A stretch of DNA of 64,000 bases from Desulfatibacillum alkenivorans DSM 16219 (GTDB lineage Bacteria > Desulfobacterota > Desulfobacteria > Desulfobacterales > Desulfatibacillaceae): positions 1 to 64,000 of the forward strand of contig NZ_FQZU01000021.1 of the NCBI RefSeq assembly GCF_900142135.1, read 5' to 3'. The notes beneath the pieces were generated by a model. The model did no database searches. It saw only the letters and a program-made list of their open reading frames with translations, and was not told the origin of the DNA. Every line of letters starts with the position of its first letter. Positions within the stretch are counted from its first letter, which is position 1. Shown here piece by piece: positions 22,833 to 33,034 of the stretch. The position numbers and the translations under genes were made by a program.

Positions 22833-25229
22833 ATGAAGACCCTAAAATATCTCTTGTTCGGACTGGTAATACTTGTTTTGGCCGCGCCGCCGCTTTATCA
22901 CTTGTTTTTTCGCATAGCGCTGCCCGAGTACGCCGGCAGCCTCAGCCTCGAAGGCTTATCAGAGCCTGTGGAAGTCCACACGGATGAGTTCGGCATACCT
23001 CATGTTTTTGCAAAAAACGAACAAGACCTTTTTTTCGCCCAAGGATATTTAACCGCCCGGGAGCGGTTGTTCCAAATGGATCTGGCCCGTCTGGCCGGCC
23101 GGGGGGAGTTGTCCTCAGTCTTGGGAGAAGTCACCCTGGCAAAGGACAAATTCCTTCGCACCGTGGGCTTTTACCGGAGAGCCCAGGAGGTCATGGCCAG
23201 CCTGCCTCCCCGCACCGCCCAGGCCATTCGGGACTATACCCGAGGCGTCAACGCCTATATTGAAACCGCCAAGCACCTGCCCCGGGAGTATCTCTTTTTG
23301 GGCGCCCGGCCTCAAGAATGGACGCCCGAAGACAGCGTCGTCATAACCCTTTTAATGTCCTACAGCCTCACCCGCTCAAAAAAAATCGACCTGGTGCTGC
23401 ATCAGATCGGCCAAAAGGCCGGCGAGGAGGTTTTAGGGGCCCTTATTCCCTCCTATCCTGATTTTGCGCCCACCCTTACCGGCGCCAGGCCGGCGAGCTT
23501 TGATCCAGGCGCCCGGGAGGCCGTGCTTACCGGCGTTTCCTCAAGGAAAGGCCCAGGGATCAACGAATTTTTCGACATGGAGATTCCCGCAAGCAACTGG
23601 ATGATTTTTTCCGGAAGCTGGACAAAGTCCGGCAAGCCCCTGTTTGCAGGAAGCCCCGACCTGGAGCCCACCCTCCCCGCCTTGTTTTACATCATGCATC
23701 TTAACGGAGGGGACTATAACGTCATGGGCGGCGCTCTGCCGGGCTGCCCCGGCATCGGCCCCTTGGGATTTAACGGCGATATCGCCTGGAGCGCGGTCAA
23801 CGGCCGGGGCGATGAGCTGGATTATTTTGTGGAGAATATCAATCCGGATAACCCGGGACAGTACCTGACGGAAGCGGGATACAAGGACTTCGCCCTGATC
23901 TCGGAAACCATCAGGGTGAAAGACGGGGATGAATTCAAAGAACTCCCCCTTGAGATAAAAATATCCCGGCACGGGCCTGTCATCTCCGAGGTTATGCCCT
24001 TGGCGCCCGAAAACTGCGCCATGCAATGGGCCGCCCTGGACATTGAAAAGCCCTGGGACATCCACGGCTTGCTGGCCATGAACCGGGCTTCCAACTTTGA
24101 CGAATTCAGGCAGGCCCTGTCTAACGTCAAGGCCATGAACCTCAACCTTGGGTATGCGGATAAAAACGGGAACATCGGCTGGCAGTTCACGGCCAGCCCC
24201 CCCATCCGTAAATCAGGCGGCGGCGCCCTGCCCGTCCCCGGCTGGACCGGGCAGCATGAGTGGACGGGGTTCATCCCCTTTGAAAAGCTCCCCTTTGACT
24301 ACAACCCGGAAAAAGGCTACACCGCCTCATTCAACAACGAACCCGGCAATGCGCCTTATCACCTGACCAATTATTATTTATTCGAACGGGCCATCCGATT
24401 CGACGAAATCATCAGGGAACTGGGCGATCAAAAGGTGGATCAGTCGAAAATCATGGAAATGCAGACCGACACGATTTCCGTGGTGGCCAAAAGGTGGAAG
24501 CCTTTTGTGCTGGAAGCGTGCAAAAATGCGGACGGCGTCAATGAGTGCCGGGATCTGATTAAGGCCTGGAATTGCGGCGTCAATGTAGATAGCTGCGCCG
24601 CGACGGTGTTCAATGTGTTCTATTATAAAATGATGGAAAATACGTTACGCGACGAAGTGGGGGAGCAGATTTGGTCCGAGGAACTGTCCCAACCCTACCT
24701 TTATTACGTTCCGGATCTGGCTTTGACCAAAATCCTGCACGACCCGGACCATGCCTTTTACGACGATGCAAGCACGCCGGCCGTGAAGGAAAACAGGAAC
24801 GACATTATTATAAGGAGCCTGAAGCAAACCAAAAAGGTTTTGGAAGATCTGCTCGGCGACGATCCCGCTCAGTGGCAGTGGGGCCGGGTGCACCAAATGC
24901 ACTTCAATCATCCCTTGGGCTCCAAACTCCCCATGTTCAACCTCAAGCCCATTCCCACCCAGGGCTCCCATCACACCATCAATTCCGGCTTTTGGGATTG
25001 GGATTCCGAGAATCCCTTTCGCATGAGATCGGGAGGCGTAATCCGCATGGCAGTGGATTTCAGCCGGGACGACAAAGCCACCATCGTCAGCCCGCCCGGG
25101 CAGTCCGGCCATTACCTGAGCCCCTATTACGCCAATCAGGCCCAGTTGTGGGCGGAAGGCAGGCAGGCGCCCATGCATTACACGGACGCCAGATCCCTGG
25201 CCCAGGTTCTTAGGCTTAACCCTATCTGA
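22833..25229 (+). CDS. Penicillin-acylase-family N-terminal-nucleophile hydrolase
   Basis: This 798-residue protein has an N-terminal hydrophobic export or anchor segment (about 5-25), an alpha region (PVEVHTDEFGIPHVFA, RLFQMDLARLAGRGEL), and a beta region whose nucleophile is Ser254 in PASNW, followed by SGSWTKSGKPLFAGSPDLE. Members of this family mature by autocleavage before that serine and hydrolyse amide bonds of penicillins, acyl-homoserine lactones or acylated peptides. The substrate cannot be read from the sequence. It is probably periplasmic. It follows a TetR gene on the same strand. Confidence 0.88.
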   Translation: MKTLKYLLFGLVILVLAAPPLYHLFFRIALPEYAGSLSLEGLSEPVEVHTDEFGIPHVFAKNEQDLFFAQGYLTARERLFQMDLARLAGRGELSSVLGEVTLAKDKFLRTVGFYRRAQEVMASLPPRTAQAIRDYTRGVNAYIETAKHLPREYLFLGARPQEWTPEDSVVITLLMSYSLTRSKKIDLVLHQIGQKAGEEVLGALIPSYPDFAPTLTGARPASFDPGAREAVLTGVSSRKGPGINEFFDMEIPASNWMIFSGSWTKSGKPLFAGSPDLEPTLPALFYIMHLNGGDYNVMGGALPGCPGIGPLGFNGDIAWSAVNGRGDELDYFVENINPDNPGQYLTEAGYKDFALISETIRVKDGDEFKELPLEIKISRHGPVISEVMPLAPENCAMQWAALDIEKPWDIHGLLAMNRASNFDEFRQALSNVKAMNLNLGYADKNGNIGWQFTASPPIRKSGGGALPVPGWTGQHEWTGFIPFEKLPFDYNPEKGYTASFNNEPGNAPYHLTNYYLFERAIRFDEIIRELGDQKVDQSKIMEMQTDTISVVAKRWKPFVLEACKNADGVNECRDLIKAWNCGVNVDSCAATVFNVFYYKMMENTLRDEVGEQIWSEELSQPYLYYVPDLALTKILHDPDHAFYDDASTPAVKENRNDIIIRSLKQTKKVLEDLLGDDPAQWQWGRVHQMHFNHPLGSKLPMFNLKPIPTQGSHHTINSGFWDWDSENPFRMRSGGVIRMAVDFSRDDKATIVSPPGQSGHYLSPYYANQAQLWAEGRQAPMHYTDARSLAQVLRLNPI

Positions 25230-25247
25230 TGGAAAACAATTTTCAGG

Positions 25248-25625
25248 CTATCCAGCAGCGGCCACAGCCTCGATTTCCACCAGCGCGTTTTTGGGCAGCC
25301 TGGCGACTTCAAAGGCCGCCCTGGCCGGAGGCGCATCCGAAAAAAAGGTTGCGTAAACCTCATTCATGGCGGCAAAGTCGCCGATGTCATCCAAATACAC
25401 GGTGGTTTTCAGAACATTGGACAAACCGGTTCCGGCAGCCTCCAGGATGGCGCTCAGGTTGATCAGCACGGTTTTTGTCTGCTCTTTCACGTCCCCCGTC
25501 ACTTCGCCGGATTCGGGATCGATGGCCAACTGGCCGGAGACGAAAACCAGCCCGTTGCATTTGATTGCCTGGGAATACGGCCCGATGGCGGCCGGGGCCT
25601 TGTCCGTGGATATTTGCTCTTTCAT
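25248..25625 (-). CDS. ridA: RidA-family enamine/imine deaminase
   Basis: The 125-residue protein has the full RidA pattern: IGPYSQAIKCNGLVFVSGQ, then LSAILEAAGTGLSNVLKTTVYL and, near the end, PARAAFEVARLPKNALVEIE with the conserved arginine and glutamate. RidA proteins hydrolyse reactive 2-aminoacrylate-type enamines formed by PLP enzymes. It stands alone between a rightward hydrolase gene and the membrane-protein gene, converging with the former at a gap of 18 bases. Confidence 0.93.
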   Translation of the reverse strand: MKEQISTDKAPAAIGPYSQAIKCNGLVFVSGQLAIDPESGEVTGDVKEQTKTVLINLSAILEAAGTGLSNVLKTTVYLDDIGDFAAMNEVYATFFSDAPPARAAFEVARLPKNALVEIEAVAAAG

Positions 25626-25781
25626 CGCTTATCTCCGCATTGTCTGGCGTTTTAAAATCAAAAGCGGCGCCGCGGCGTCTCTTCCCTGTGTTTCAGACAG
25701 AATTCAGACGCATCTCAACACAAATTTGAGTTTTTTGCACGGACAATGTGCATGGGCGAAAAGCGCCGCAACAAGGCGGGT

Positions 25782-27530
25782 TTAGTCAGGCTTGCCGGTT
25801 TGCTTGTTAGAGATCAAGGCAAACAAAGGGCGTGTGGAAAGGCTGTTTAATAAATCATCGCCTTTGGGCTTTAACTGCGCCCGCAGGTCCGGCCCCAATG
25901 CGCCGGCGCCGAAACGGCGAACAAGCCGGCCCTCCTCCATTTCCAATAAAATCACGTTTCCGGGCTTCAAAACGGAAGGCCTTACGTTTTCAGGCGGGGG
26001 GACGGGGCGGTCCCACAGAATTTCGCCGTTGGGCCTCTGCCGAAAACTATGGGAGATCCGGTAGTCCATGACGTACAATCGGGGAGGATCCTTCCACTCA
26101 GCAGGAAAGTCGTACATCAACTCCAAAACCAATCGATCCGTCCAAAAATTGGACCGGATATATTTTGCTTTCGGCAATCCTTCCTCCCGGACGAGAATGA
26201 CCGTCCCCTCTTCCACATCGGGGCACAAGGCAATGGTTTGGCGCCAAAAACTGCGCTGCAGATAGGCGCTTTTGGCAAAGGACTCCTGAACCGTGGTGTG
26301 AAAGCAAACCAGTAGCGACAGATACGCGCAAAGGGCCAATATGCCGCCCCACCTCCCCTCGTAGGCTTTGCAGACTATCATGAAGAGCCAGGCCACGGCG
26401 GCGAAAACCATGGAAGACCCTACGGACGCCGCGATATGCACACAGGTTTCCCTGCCCGCCGTAATCATGGGCGGCCAGTACGAAAAAGCCAGCAAATAGC
26501 TGCAGAACCTCATGGCCATTCCCGTGACCAGCAGCCTGAAAATGCCCCGGTGATGGAAGGTTGTGTTGATTTGGAAGGAAAAATCAAGAACTCTCGACTT
26601 GATCTTAAAACCTACAATCCGGGGATCGATGTTTTGTGCGCGAACGCCGGCCTGTTGCAAGGCCATGGCAAGGGGGATCCCCATAACCAGAAACAAGCCC
26701 CCCATTAACGCTCCCCACGGCCTGACGGTCCATGCGCCGTCGAACATCCGGGCCGCATAACTCCAGATAATGGTAAGGGGCCCAATGGCCGTGGAAGCCA
26801 GAGCTTTGGCCGCCGCCTCCGGCAAATGGCCGGAGGCCAAGTCATTCATTCTGGCCTCATGGACCATAAGACGAACTCCTCCCGCCAAAGCCATAAGGGA
26901 AAAAATAATCAGAATGTGATGGGCCAGTTTCTTCATCCTTTGCCTGTCCCAGGGCTTTTTCAGCAGAGGCGCCGCAAGAAAAGGCAAGGCCGTGGGCTCG
27001 TAGGTCAGCAAGGCGCCGAGGATGACTACATAGGACAGCCAGGGGCGTTTCCCCGTGTAGATCAACAGGGCGGCCAGAAGGCATGTCACCCCCGGTTGAA
27101 TCATGAGGGCGTGGGTCAGCAGGGGCTTGGTTGTGTCCGCCGGAAACAATAAAAAGCTGAGCGCTCCGAAAAAAGCCACGGCGCCTGGGGCCATCTTTTT
27201 CAGGAGGCTGAAAACAAGGACGGTGTTGAGGCAAATGATCGCCCAGGCGATCCCGTACATGCCCTGAAGCCCGGCCCATTGAAAGCCCAGATAGGCGAAC
27301 ACGCGGCCGAAGGAAAAATGCAGCGGCCTTGCCATGGGGCACTCCAGCCAGAGGGAGCGCAAAATCCCCCACAGGGCCGCCAGGTCCATGTCCAGGCTGC
27401 GGCCCATGACCGCATAATCGTCTTCGTAAAGTAAAAACCGGCCCGACAGGCTATAGTGGGCCGCCCAAGCGACAAAGCACAGAAAAAGCAAAGTCAGCGC
27501 AGTTCGGCGGTGCTCGGAATGGTGGTGCAT
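25782..27530 (-). CDS. Polytopic membrane protein, possible GT-C-type glycosyltransferase
   Basis: The 582 residues contain about ten hydrophobic segments over the first 420 positions, then a soluble C-terminal part of about 160 residues. An acidic motif, YEDDYAV, lies in the loop after the first membrane helix. In GT-C enzymes (dolichyl-phosphate-mannose-type transferases) an Asp pair in that place is catalytic. I do not recognise a precise family, so this remains a suggestion. It is transcribed alone, leftward, and diverges from the carboxynorspermidine genes across a 204-base gap. Confidence 0.55.
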   Translation of the reverse strand: MHHHSEHRRTALTLLFLCFVAWAAHYSLSGRFLLYEDDYAVMGRSLDMDLAALWGILRSLWLECPMARPLHFSFGRVFAYLGFQWAGLQGMYGIAWAIICLNTVLVFSLLKKMAPGAVAFFGALSFLLFPADTTKPLLTHALMIQPGVTCLLAALLIYTGKRPWLSYVVILGALLTYEPTALPFLAAPLLKKPWDRQRMKKLAHHILIIFSLMALAGGVRLMVHEARMNDLASGHLPEAAAKALASTAIGPLTIIWSYAARMFDGAWTVRPWGALMGGLFLVMGIPLAMALQQAGVRAQNIDPRIVGFKIKSRVLDFSFQINTTFHHRGIFRLLVTGMAMRFCSYLLAFSYWPPMITAGRETCVHIAASVGSSMVFAAVAWLFMIVCKAYEGRWGGILALCAYLSLLVCFHTTVQESFAKSAYLQRSFWRQTIALCPDVEEGTVILVREEGLPKAKYIRSNFWTDRLVLELMYDFPAEWKDPPRLYVMDYRISHSFRQRPNGEILWDRPVPPPENVRPSVLKPGNVILLEMEEGRLVRRFGAGALGPDLRAQLKPKGDDLLNSLSTRPLFALISNKQTGKPD

Positions 27531-27734
27531 TTCCCCCCCGTATCAGGATGAAAAGGGCTGCAAGGCCAGATTACCCAGCCCATCCTGGCGCGATTGTTTA
27601 TCATAGGAATAAAAAAAACTCAACCAGGGGCTTTTGGGATTTGACCCTGCCGCCCCAATGTCGTATTTTAAAGATTTGCGGGTGGAGTCAAGCATCCCAT
27701 GGAGTCATTTCAACCATGCAAGGAGGTCTATAAC

Positions 27735-28910
27735 ATGGCCAATGTATTGATAATCGGAGCGGGCGGAGTGGGCGGGGTGGTCGCCCATAAATGCGCCCAG
27801 GTCCCTGAGGTTTTTGAGCGCATTACCCTGGCCAGCCGCACCCTGGAAAAATGCGACGCCATCGCCTCGCAAATAGACAGGCCGATCCGCACCGAACAGG
27901 TTGATGCGGACAATGTGCCGGAACTGGCCGCCCTCATCCGGGAGATAAAACCCGACCTGGTGATCAACGTCGCCCTCCCCTACCAGGATTTGCATATTAT
28001 GGATGCGTGCCTGGAAACCAGGACCGACTATCTGGACACCGCCAATTACGAGCCGCCGGACGAAGCCAAGTTTTGTTACAAGTGGCAATGGGACTACCAG
28101 GAAAGGTTCCGGGAGGCCGGCGTCATGGCCCTTTTGGGCAGCGGATTCGATCCCGGCGTGACAAACGTGTTTTGCGCCCATGCCGCCAAGGAGCATTTTG
28201 ACGAAATCCATTACGTGGACATCATGGACTGCAACGCCGGAGACCACGGCCATCCTTTCGCCACCAATTTCAACCCGGAAATCAATATTCGCGAAATCAC
28301 CCAAAGGGGAAAATATTTCGAAAACGGCCGGTGGGTGGAAACCGACCCTTTGTCCGTGCACAAGACCTTTGACTTCCCCGGCATTGGCCCCCGGGAAATG
28401 TACTTGATGTATCACGAGGAAATGGAATCCCTCACCAAGCATATTCCCAACATCAAACGCATGCGGTTCTGGATGACCTTCGGCCAGGAGTATCTGACCC
28501 ATTTAAGGGTGCTGGAGAACGTAGGCATGACCCGCATCGACCCGGTTATGTTCGAAGGCCATGAAATCGTGCCTTTGAAATTTTTGAAGGCGCTGCTCCC
28601 CGAGCCCAGCTCCCTGGGGGAGAACTACTCGGGAAAAACGTGCATCGGCTGCATGATCGAGGGCGTCAAAGACGGGCAGCCTCGCAAATATTACGTGTAC
28701 AACATCTGCGACCACGCCCAGGCGTATAAGGAAGTAAAGGCCCAGGCCATTTCATACACCACCGGGGTTCCCGCCATGATCGGCGCCATGCTTATGGTCA
28801 CCGGCGTCTGGCGCGGGAAAGGCGTCTTCAATATGGAGCAGTTCGACCCCAGCCCCTTTATGGACAAGCTGAACATCCACGGCCTGCCCTGGACGGAAAA
28901 ATTTCTTTAA
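27735..28910 (+). CDS. Carboxynorspermidine synthase (saccharopine dehydrogenase family)
   Basis: The 391 residues start with the NAD(P)-binding Rossmann motif VLIIGAGGVGGVVAHK and continue as a saccharopine-dehydrogenase-like enzyme (DYLDTANYE; LGSGFDPGVTNVF). Its partner, a carboxynorspermidine decarboxylase-type gene, begins 41 bases downstream. This pair makes spermidine or norspermidine from aspartate semialdehyde and a diamine, bypassing S-adenosylmethionine decarboxylase. The ATG at 27735 is chosen because of a near-perfect AAGGAGG ribosome binding site 8 bases upstream. Confidence 0.9.
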   Translation: MANVLIIGAGGVGGVVAHKCAQVPEVFERITLASRTLEKCDAIASQIDRPIRTEQVDADNVPELAALIREIKPDLVINVALPYQDLHIMDACLETRTDYLDTANYEPPDEAKFCYKWQWDYQERFREAGVMALLGSGFDPGVTNVFCAHAAKEHFDEIHYVDIMDCNAGDHGHPFATNFNPEINIREITQRGKYFENGRWVETDPLSVHKTFDFPGIGPREMYLMYHEEMESLTKHIPNIKRMRFWMTFGQEYLTHLRVLENVGMTRIDPVMFEGHEIVPLKFLKALLPEPSSLGENYSGKTCIGCMIEGVKDGQPRKYYVYNICDHAQAYKEVKAQAISYTTGVPAMIGAMLMVTGVWRGKGVFNMEQFDPSPFMDKLNIHGLPWTEKFL

Positions 28911-28951
28911 GATGTCGCTCAAGCCCAGGCTTGCGCGACCCATGGAGCAAG

Positions 28952-30082
28952 ATGAAATACAGCCTCGAAGCCCAGCAAACCCCGTGTTATGTGGTTGATG
29001 AAGCCTTGCTGGAAAATAACCTCCGAATCCTGGACCGGGTTCAGAAGCAGGCCGGCGTGAAAATTCTCCTGGCTTTGAAAGGCTTCGCCATGTTCGGGGT
29101 CTTTCCCTTGATCAGGCAATATCTTCCCGGCGTGACGGCCAGTTCCCTCAACGAAGCCCGCCTGGGGCGCGAGGAGTTCGGCGGCGAGGTGCATCTTTGC
29201 GCCCCCGCATACCGGGAGGAGGAATTCGGCCAAATGCTGGACTGTTGCGGCCATGTGGTTTTTAATTCCTTTTCCCAAAAGAACAAATACCTGGCCGCGG
29301 CGCTTAAAAAAGGCGTCCGGTGCGGCCTGCGGATCAACCCGGAGCACCGGGAGGTGGAGACGGCCATCTACGATCCGTGCGGCCCCTGCTCCCGGCTTGG
29401 GGTCGCCCTGGACAATTTTCAGGATGGAGACCTGGAAGGGATCACCGGGCTTCATTTTCACAATCTGTGTGAAAAAGGGGCGGACGCCCTGGTTCGAACC
29501 TTAAAAGCCGTGGAGGAAAAGTTCGGGAGATGCATCAGCTCCATGGAATGGATCAACATGGGCGGGGGGCATCATATCACGCGCGAGGATTACGACCTGG
29601 AGCTTCTGTGCTCGACTCTCAAGGCCTTTAAGAAAAAATACGGGGTGGAGGTTTACCTGGAGCCGGGAGAGGCCATTGCGCTTAATGCGGGGGTCCTGGT
29701 CGCCAGCGTCCTGGACGTTATGCACAACCGGATGCCCATCGCCATTTTGGATGCCTCGGCGGCCACGCACATGCCGGACGTCCTGGAAATGCCCTACCGG
29801 CCGGAAGTGGAGGGCGCAGGCGCCCCCGGCGAACTGGCCGTCACGTACAGGCTGGCCGGCCCCAGCTGCCTGTCCGGGGACGTGATAGGAGACTACTCTT
29901 TCGGCGCCGAGCTTAAGCCCGGAGACCAGCTCGTATTCCATGACATGGCCCATTACACCATGGTGAAAAACAACACCTTCAACGGCATCAATCTTCCATC
30001 CATCGCCGTCCGAAAAAAAACCGGAGAAATTGAGGTCTTGCGTACATTCACTTATCAGGATTACAAAAACCGCCTATCCTGA
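28952..30082 (+). CDS. nspC: Carboxynorspermidine decarboxylase
   Basis: This 376-residue PLP-dependent decarboxylase has the alanine-racemase-like barrel. The PLP lysine is in LLALKGFAMF (Lys43), the glycine loop is in NMGGGHH, and LEPGEA and GPSCLSGDVIGDY follow in the C-terminal half. The Cys-x-x-Asp segment is characteristic of this decarboxylase fold. It removes CO2 from carboxy(nor)spermidine made by the upstream enzyme. The ATG at 28952 has GGAG four bases upstream and starts at the conserved TPCYVVDE region; a TTG at 28931 is less likely. Confidence 0.92.
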   Translation: MKYSLEAQQTPCYVVDEALLENNLRILDRVQKQAGVKILLALKGFAMFGVFPLIRQYLPGVTASSLNEARLGREEFGGEVHLCAPAYREEEFGQMLDCCGHVVFNSFSQKNKYLAAALKKGVRCGLRINPEHREVETAIYDPCGPCSRLGVALDNFQDGDLEGITGLHFHNLCEKGADALVRTLKAVEEKFGRCISSMEWINMGGGHHITREDYDLELLCSTLKAFKKKYGVEVYLEPGEAIALNAGVLVASVLDVMHNRMPIAILDASAATHMPDVLEMPYRPEVEGAGAPGELAVTYRLAGPSCLSGDVIGDYSFGAELKPGDQLVFHDMAHYTMVKNNTFNGINLPSIAVRKKTGEIEVLRTFTYQDYKNRLS

Positions 30083-30203
30083 TCCCCTCTCTTGCAAAGC
30101 ATTTTAGGATTCAGTATAAGGTCGGAATCCCCGGTTGCGGGATCATTAATTATTGGCGTGCGGGCGCTTCGTCCGGAAGCCGACAGTAAGGAGAAGGATT
30201 AAT

Positions 30204-31853
30204 ATGGCAGGAAAAATCAAGACAAGGCCTATTTACAAAGCAGGGCTGGCCGCCCTTTTGGTGCTGATGGCTTTTGCAGGCGTGTTGTACGCCCAGGAAC
30301 CGGTCAAGGTTGCCATAATGCCCTTTACCATGAACGCAGACAAAGACCTTTCCTTTTTGCAAAGCGGCATTCAGGACATGCTCACCACCCGGCTTGCCTA
30401 CGAGGGCGAGGTTTCGGTGGTTGAAAAAAAGGCGGTCCAGGAGAAGGTCGCCGCCCTTGGCGACAGTGTGGACAAGGATAAGGCCCGGAAAATCGGGGCG
30501 GAGCTTGGAGCGGACTTCGTCCTGTTCGGCAGCCTGACGGTTTTCGGCAACAGCGTTAGCCTGGATGCAACCATGCTGGACATGGAAGGGCAAAGGCCGC
30601 CGGTGACGGTTTTCGAGCAGACTCAGGGTATGGACGGGCTCATTCCCCGCGTTAATGATTTCGCCATGGAAATCAATGACAAGATCTTCGGAAGAAGCCC
30701 CGCCCCCGCGGCGCAGCAAACCCGGCCGGCCCCCGCCGTTCCCAGCACCCACGCCCATCCTGACACGCTGATACCCAGCCTGTCCGACGGCGGCATGGTT
30801 GACTCCACCGGGATGCAAAGCAACTCCTCGCCGTTTGTGATGACCGGATCCTCCGCGGGCAAGTTCTGGAAAAGCCCCAACATGAAAATGGATGTCCAGG
30901 GCATTGCGTTAGGGGATATTACCGGAGACGGACTCAATGAAACCGTCATACTGGGTCCCCACAGCATCATCGTCAAACGCATGGAACAGGGCCGCTTTGT
31001 CAATGTTGCTGAATTCCAGGGAGAGCGTTACCAAGAATGCTTTTGGGTGGACGTCGCCGACATCAACGGCAACGGACGGGACGAAATTTTTGTATCCGCC
31101 GCCAGCGGACACACCCGGCGCGCGGAATCCTTTGTCATGGAATGGAACGGAACCGCCCTGGAAATGATCGCGGAAAAACAGCGCATGTACTTCGCCGTCC
31201 TGCGCACCGCCGGCCAGGAGCCTGCGCTTTACGGGCAACGCCCCAGCAATGTGGAGCCCCTGCTTCCCGGCGTCTATCCTTTATATTGGGAAGGCGGGGA
31301 GTATGTAACGGGACACAAGGTCAACGCCCCGGATTACGCCCAGGTTTTCGGCGTCAACTTTGTCAAGGTGGGGGACGTCCAGACGCTGAGGCCCATACTC
31401 TATAATAATGACGACCATTTGCGCCTGATCAACGCCAAAGGCAAGGCTGAATGGAAAGGGGATGAATCCTACGGCGGAAGCCACAAACACCTGAGGCTGC
31501 CCGATTCCCAGAGCAGGGTCTATCTCAGGCAGCGCATTGTGACGGCCGATCTGAACGGAGACGGCGTGGGCGAAATCATCGTGAACCAGAACACCGGCTC
31601 CACGGGCAAACTCTTTGAAAGATACCGCAAATACACCAGCGGCTCCTTTGTCTGCCTGGGATGGGACGGTCTGGGTTTGGCGCCCCTTTGGCACACCCGG
31701 AAAATTTCAGGCTACCTTGCCGACTTCTTCATGGGCGACTTTGACAACGACGGCCAGCTTGAGCTGGTAGGCGCCGTGGTTTCCGGCAACGCTATTTTAG
31801 GCGGCCAGGAAAAAAGCTCGCTCATCGCATATGAATTGAACCTGGTGCAATAA
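30204..31853 (+). CDS. Exported protein with CsgG/TolB-like N-terminus and FG-GAP-type repeats
   Basis: The 549 residues begin with a signal peptide (cleavage near VLYAQE). About 150 residues follow that look like the nucleotide-free alpha/beta domain of CsgG/FlgO-type lipoproteins (VKVAIMPFTMNADKDLSFL, ELGADFVLFGSLTVFG). After a Pro-rich linker come repeats of the integrin FG-GAP kind with Asp/Asn/Gly calcium-like loops (DITGDGLNE, DINGNGRDE, DLNGDGVGE, DFDNDGQLE), suggesting a beta-propeller. The protein is probably periplasmic or outer-membrane associated. Function is unknown. The ATG at 30204 has AAGGAGAAGG upstream. Confidence 0.7.
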   Translation: MAGKIKTRPIYKAGLAALLVLMAFAGVLYAQEPVKVAIMPFTMNADKDLSFLQSGIQDMLTTRLAYEGEVSVVEKKAVQEKVAALGDSVDKDKARKIGAELGADFVLFGSLTVFGNSVSLDATMLDMEGQRPPVTVFEQTQGMDGLIPRVNDFAMEINDKIFGRSPAPAAQQTRPAPAVPSTHAHPDTLIPSLSDGGMVDSTGMQSNSSPFVMTGSSAGKFWKSPNMKMDVQGIALGDITGDGLNETVILGPHSIIVKRMEQGRFVNVAEFQGERYQECFWVDVADINGNGRDEIFVSAASGHTRRAESFVMEWNGTALEMIAEKQRMYFAVLRTAGQEPALYGQRPSNVEPLLPGVYPLYWEGGEYVTGHKVNAPDYAQVFGVNFVKVGDVQTLRPILYNNDDHLRLINAKGKAEWKGDESYGGSHKHLRLPDSQSRVYLRQRIVTADLNGDGVGEIIVNQNTGSTGKLFERYRKYTSGSFVCLGWDGLGLAPLWHTRKISGYLADFFMGDFDNDGQLELVGAVVSGNAILGGQEKSSLIAYELNLVQ

Positions 31854-31882
31854 ATCCGCCCCCCGGCAATACGGCCAACGCT

Positions 31883-31911
31883 CCTTCAAGCCCTGCAACA
31901 GGGCTTGAAGG
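31883..31911. terminator. Perfect 13-base-pair hairpin after the CsgG/FG-GAP gene
   Basis: CCTTCAAGCCCTG (31883-31895) and its exact complement (31899-31911) are separated by CAA. A G-run, not a T-tract, follows, so intrinsic termination would be weak. It could instead be a processing or stability element. Confidence 0.5.
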
Positions 31912-31969
31912 GGGGGAGTTCTTCCGCCGGCGGTTTTAATCCGCTCATAACGGAAGCAGAAAGAAAACT

Positions 31970-32884
31970 ATGAATATTATTCATATTGGATTGCCCAAAT
32001 GCGCCAGCACTTCATTGCAGCAGAATCTTTTTTCCCGCCATCCGGACATCTGCTATTGGGGCATCCCCTGGCATGAGGAGCGCCTGGAAAACCTGATGGC
32101 CTGCATGAGCTATTATGACGCGTTGGATTTCGCCAATGTGGACGCAGCCATGCCCTTGCAACAGGAGAAACCCAATGTGATTTCCTATGAGCGTTTTTCC
32201 AGCGACTTTAACGCGGATCGGCTGGAAGTCGCCAAAAGGCTTTATCAGGTCTTTGGGGAATCTGAAATCCTCCTGGTCATCCGCAAGCAATCCGATCAAA
32301 TGGAATCCCTATACAAGCAGTATTTACGGGGCGTCCCCCATCACCGCAAATGGTGCACCTTTCAGGAGTACATAGAAGCATGCTATTGCCTGTTTCACTG
32401 GAACGATCCTTTGATGCGCGCCAGATTTTCGGAGTTCGCCCACGTGACCACAACCAATCGCCTGTCCATGATGCTGAGCTGGAACCTGGCCAATATGTAT
32501 TCTGAATTGTTTGGAAAAGAGCACGTGAACATTTTGCTTTTTGAGCAAATCAAAGAGGATATGCCCGGCTTTGTCAGTCAATTGTGCAAGATAATCCCCA
32601 TGGACCAATCCAAGGCCCAGGCTTTAATGAGCAGGCCGAAAAAACAGGAAGCCATGGATCGGGGCGCCTATCTCACCAAGGGCCCATTGGCGCCGCTCGC
32701 CCGCATGACGCCCGGACCGGCGAAAAAGGTTTTGCGCCGATCCCTGAAAGGGTTTAATCAAAAAATGGAGGTCACCTGGCCCGAAGGCTGGAAAGATAAA
32801 ATTGATGATCTTTACCGGGAAAACAACCGAAGGCTGACGGCTGATTTCAATCTGCCCTTGCAAAGGTATGGGTATCGATTATAA
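31970..32884 (+). CDS. Sulfotransferase-family protein
   Basis: The 304 residues open with IIHIGLPKCASTSLQQ, the 5'-phosphosulfate-binding loop of PAPS-dependent sulfotransferases, and contain ILLVIRKQSDQMESLYKQY, matching the 3'-phosphate-binding element. The rest is compatible with a carbohydrate-type sulfotransferase fold. The acceptor is unknown. It is followed by a methyltransferase and a PAP2 phosphatase gene on the same strand with gaps of 150 and 63 bases, which may together modify a surface glycan or lipid; that link is inference. Confidence 0.8.
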   Translation: MNIIHIGLPKCASTSLQQNLFSRHPDICYWGIPWHEERLENLMACMSYYDALDFANVDAAMPLQQEKPNVISYERFSSDFNADRLEVAKRLYQVFGESEILLVIRKQSDQMESLYKQYLRGVPHHRKWCTFQEYIEACYCLFHWNDPLMRARFSEFAHVTTTNRLSMMLSWNLANMYSELFGKEHVNILLFEQIKEDMPGFVSQLCKIIPMDQSKAQALMSRPKKQEAMDRGAYLTKGPLAPLARMTPGPAKKVLRRSLKGFNQKMEVTWPEGWKDKIDDLYRENNRRLTADFNLPLQRYGYRL

Positions 32885-33034
32885 TAACGCCTTGGCGCCT
32901 GGATTGTTCAAATGGACCCTGACGGCCGGAAAACACTTTGTATTCTGAGGCGGTCCGGCATGCACGGCGGGGAGCTTAAGTTATCAAAACGTCTTTTTCG
33001 TTGAGAGGGCGTTTTTTGGGGATGGGGATTTGTT

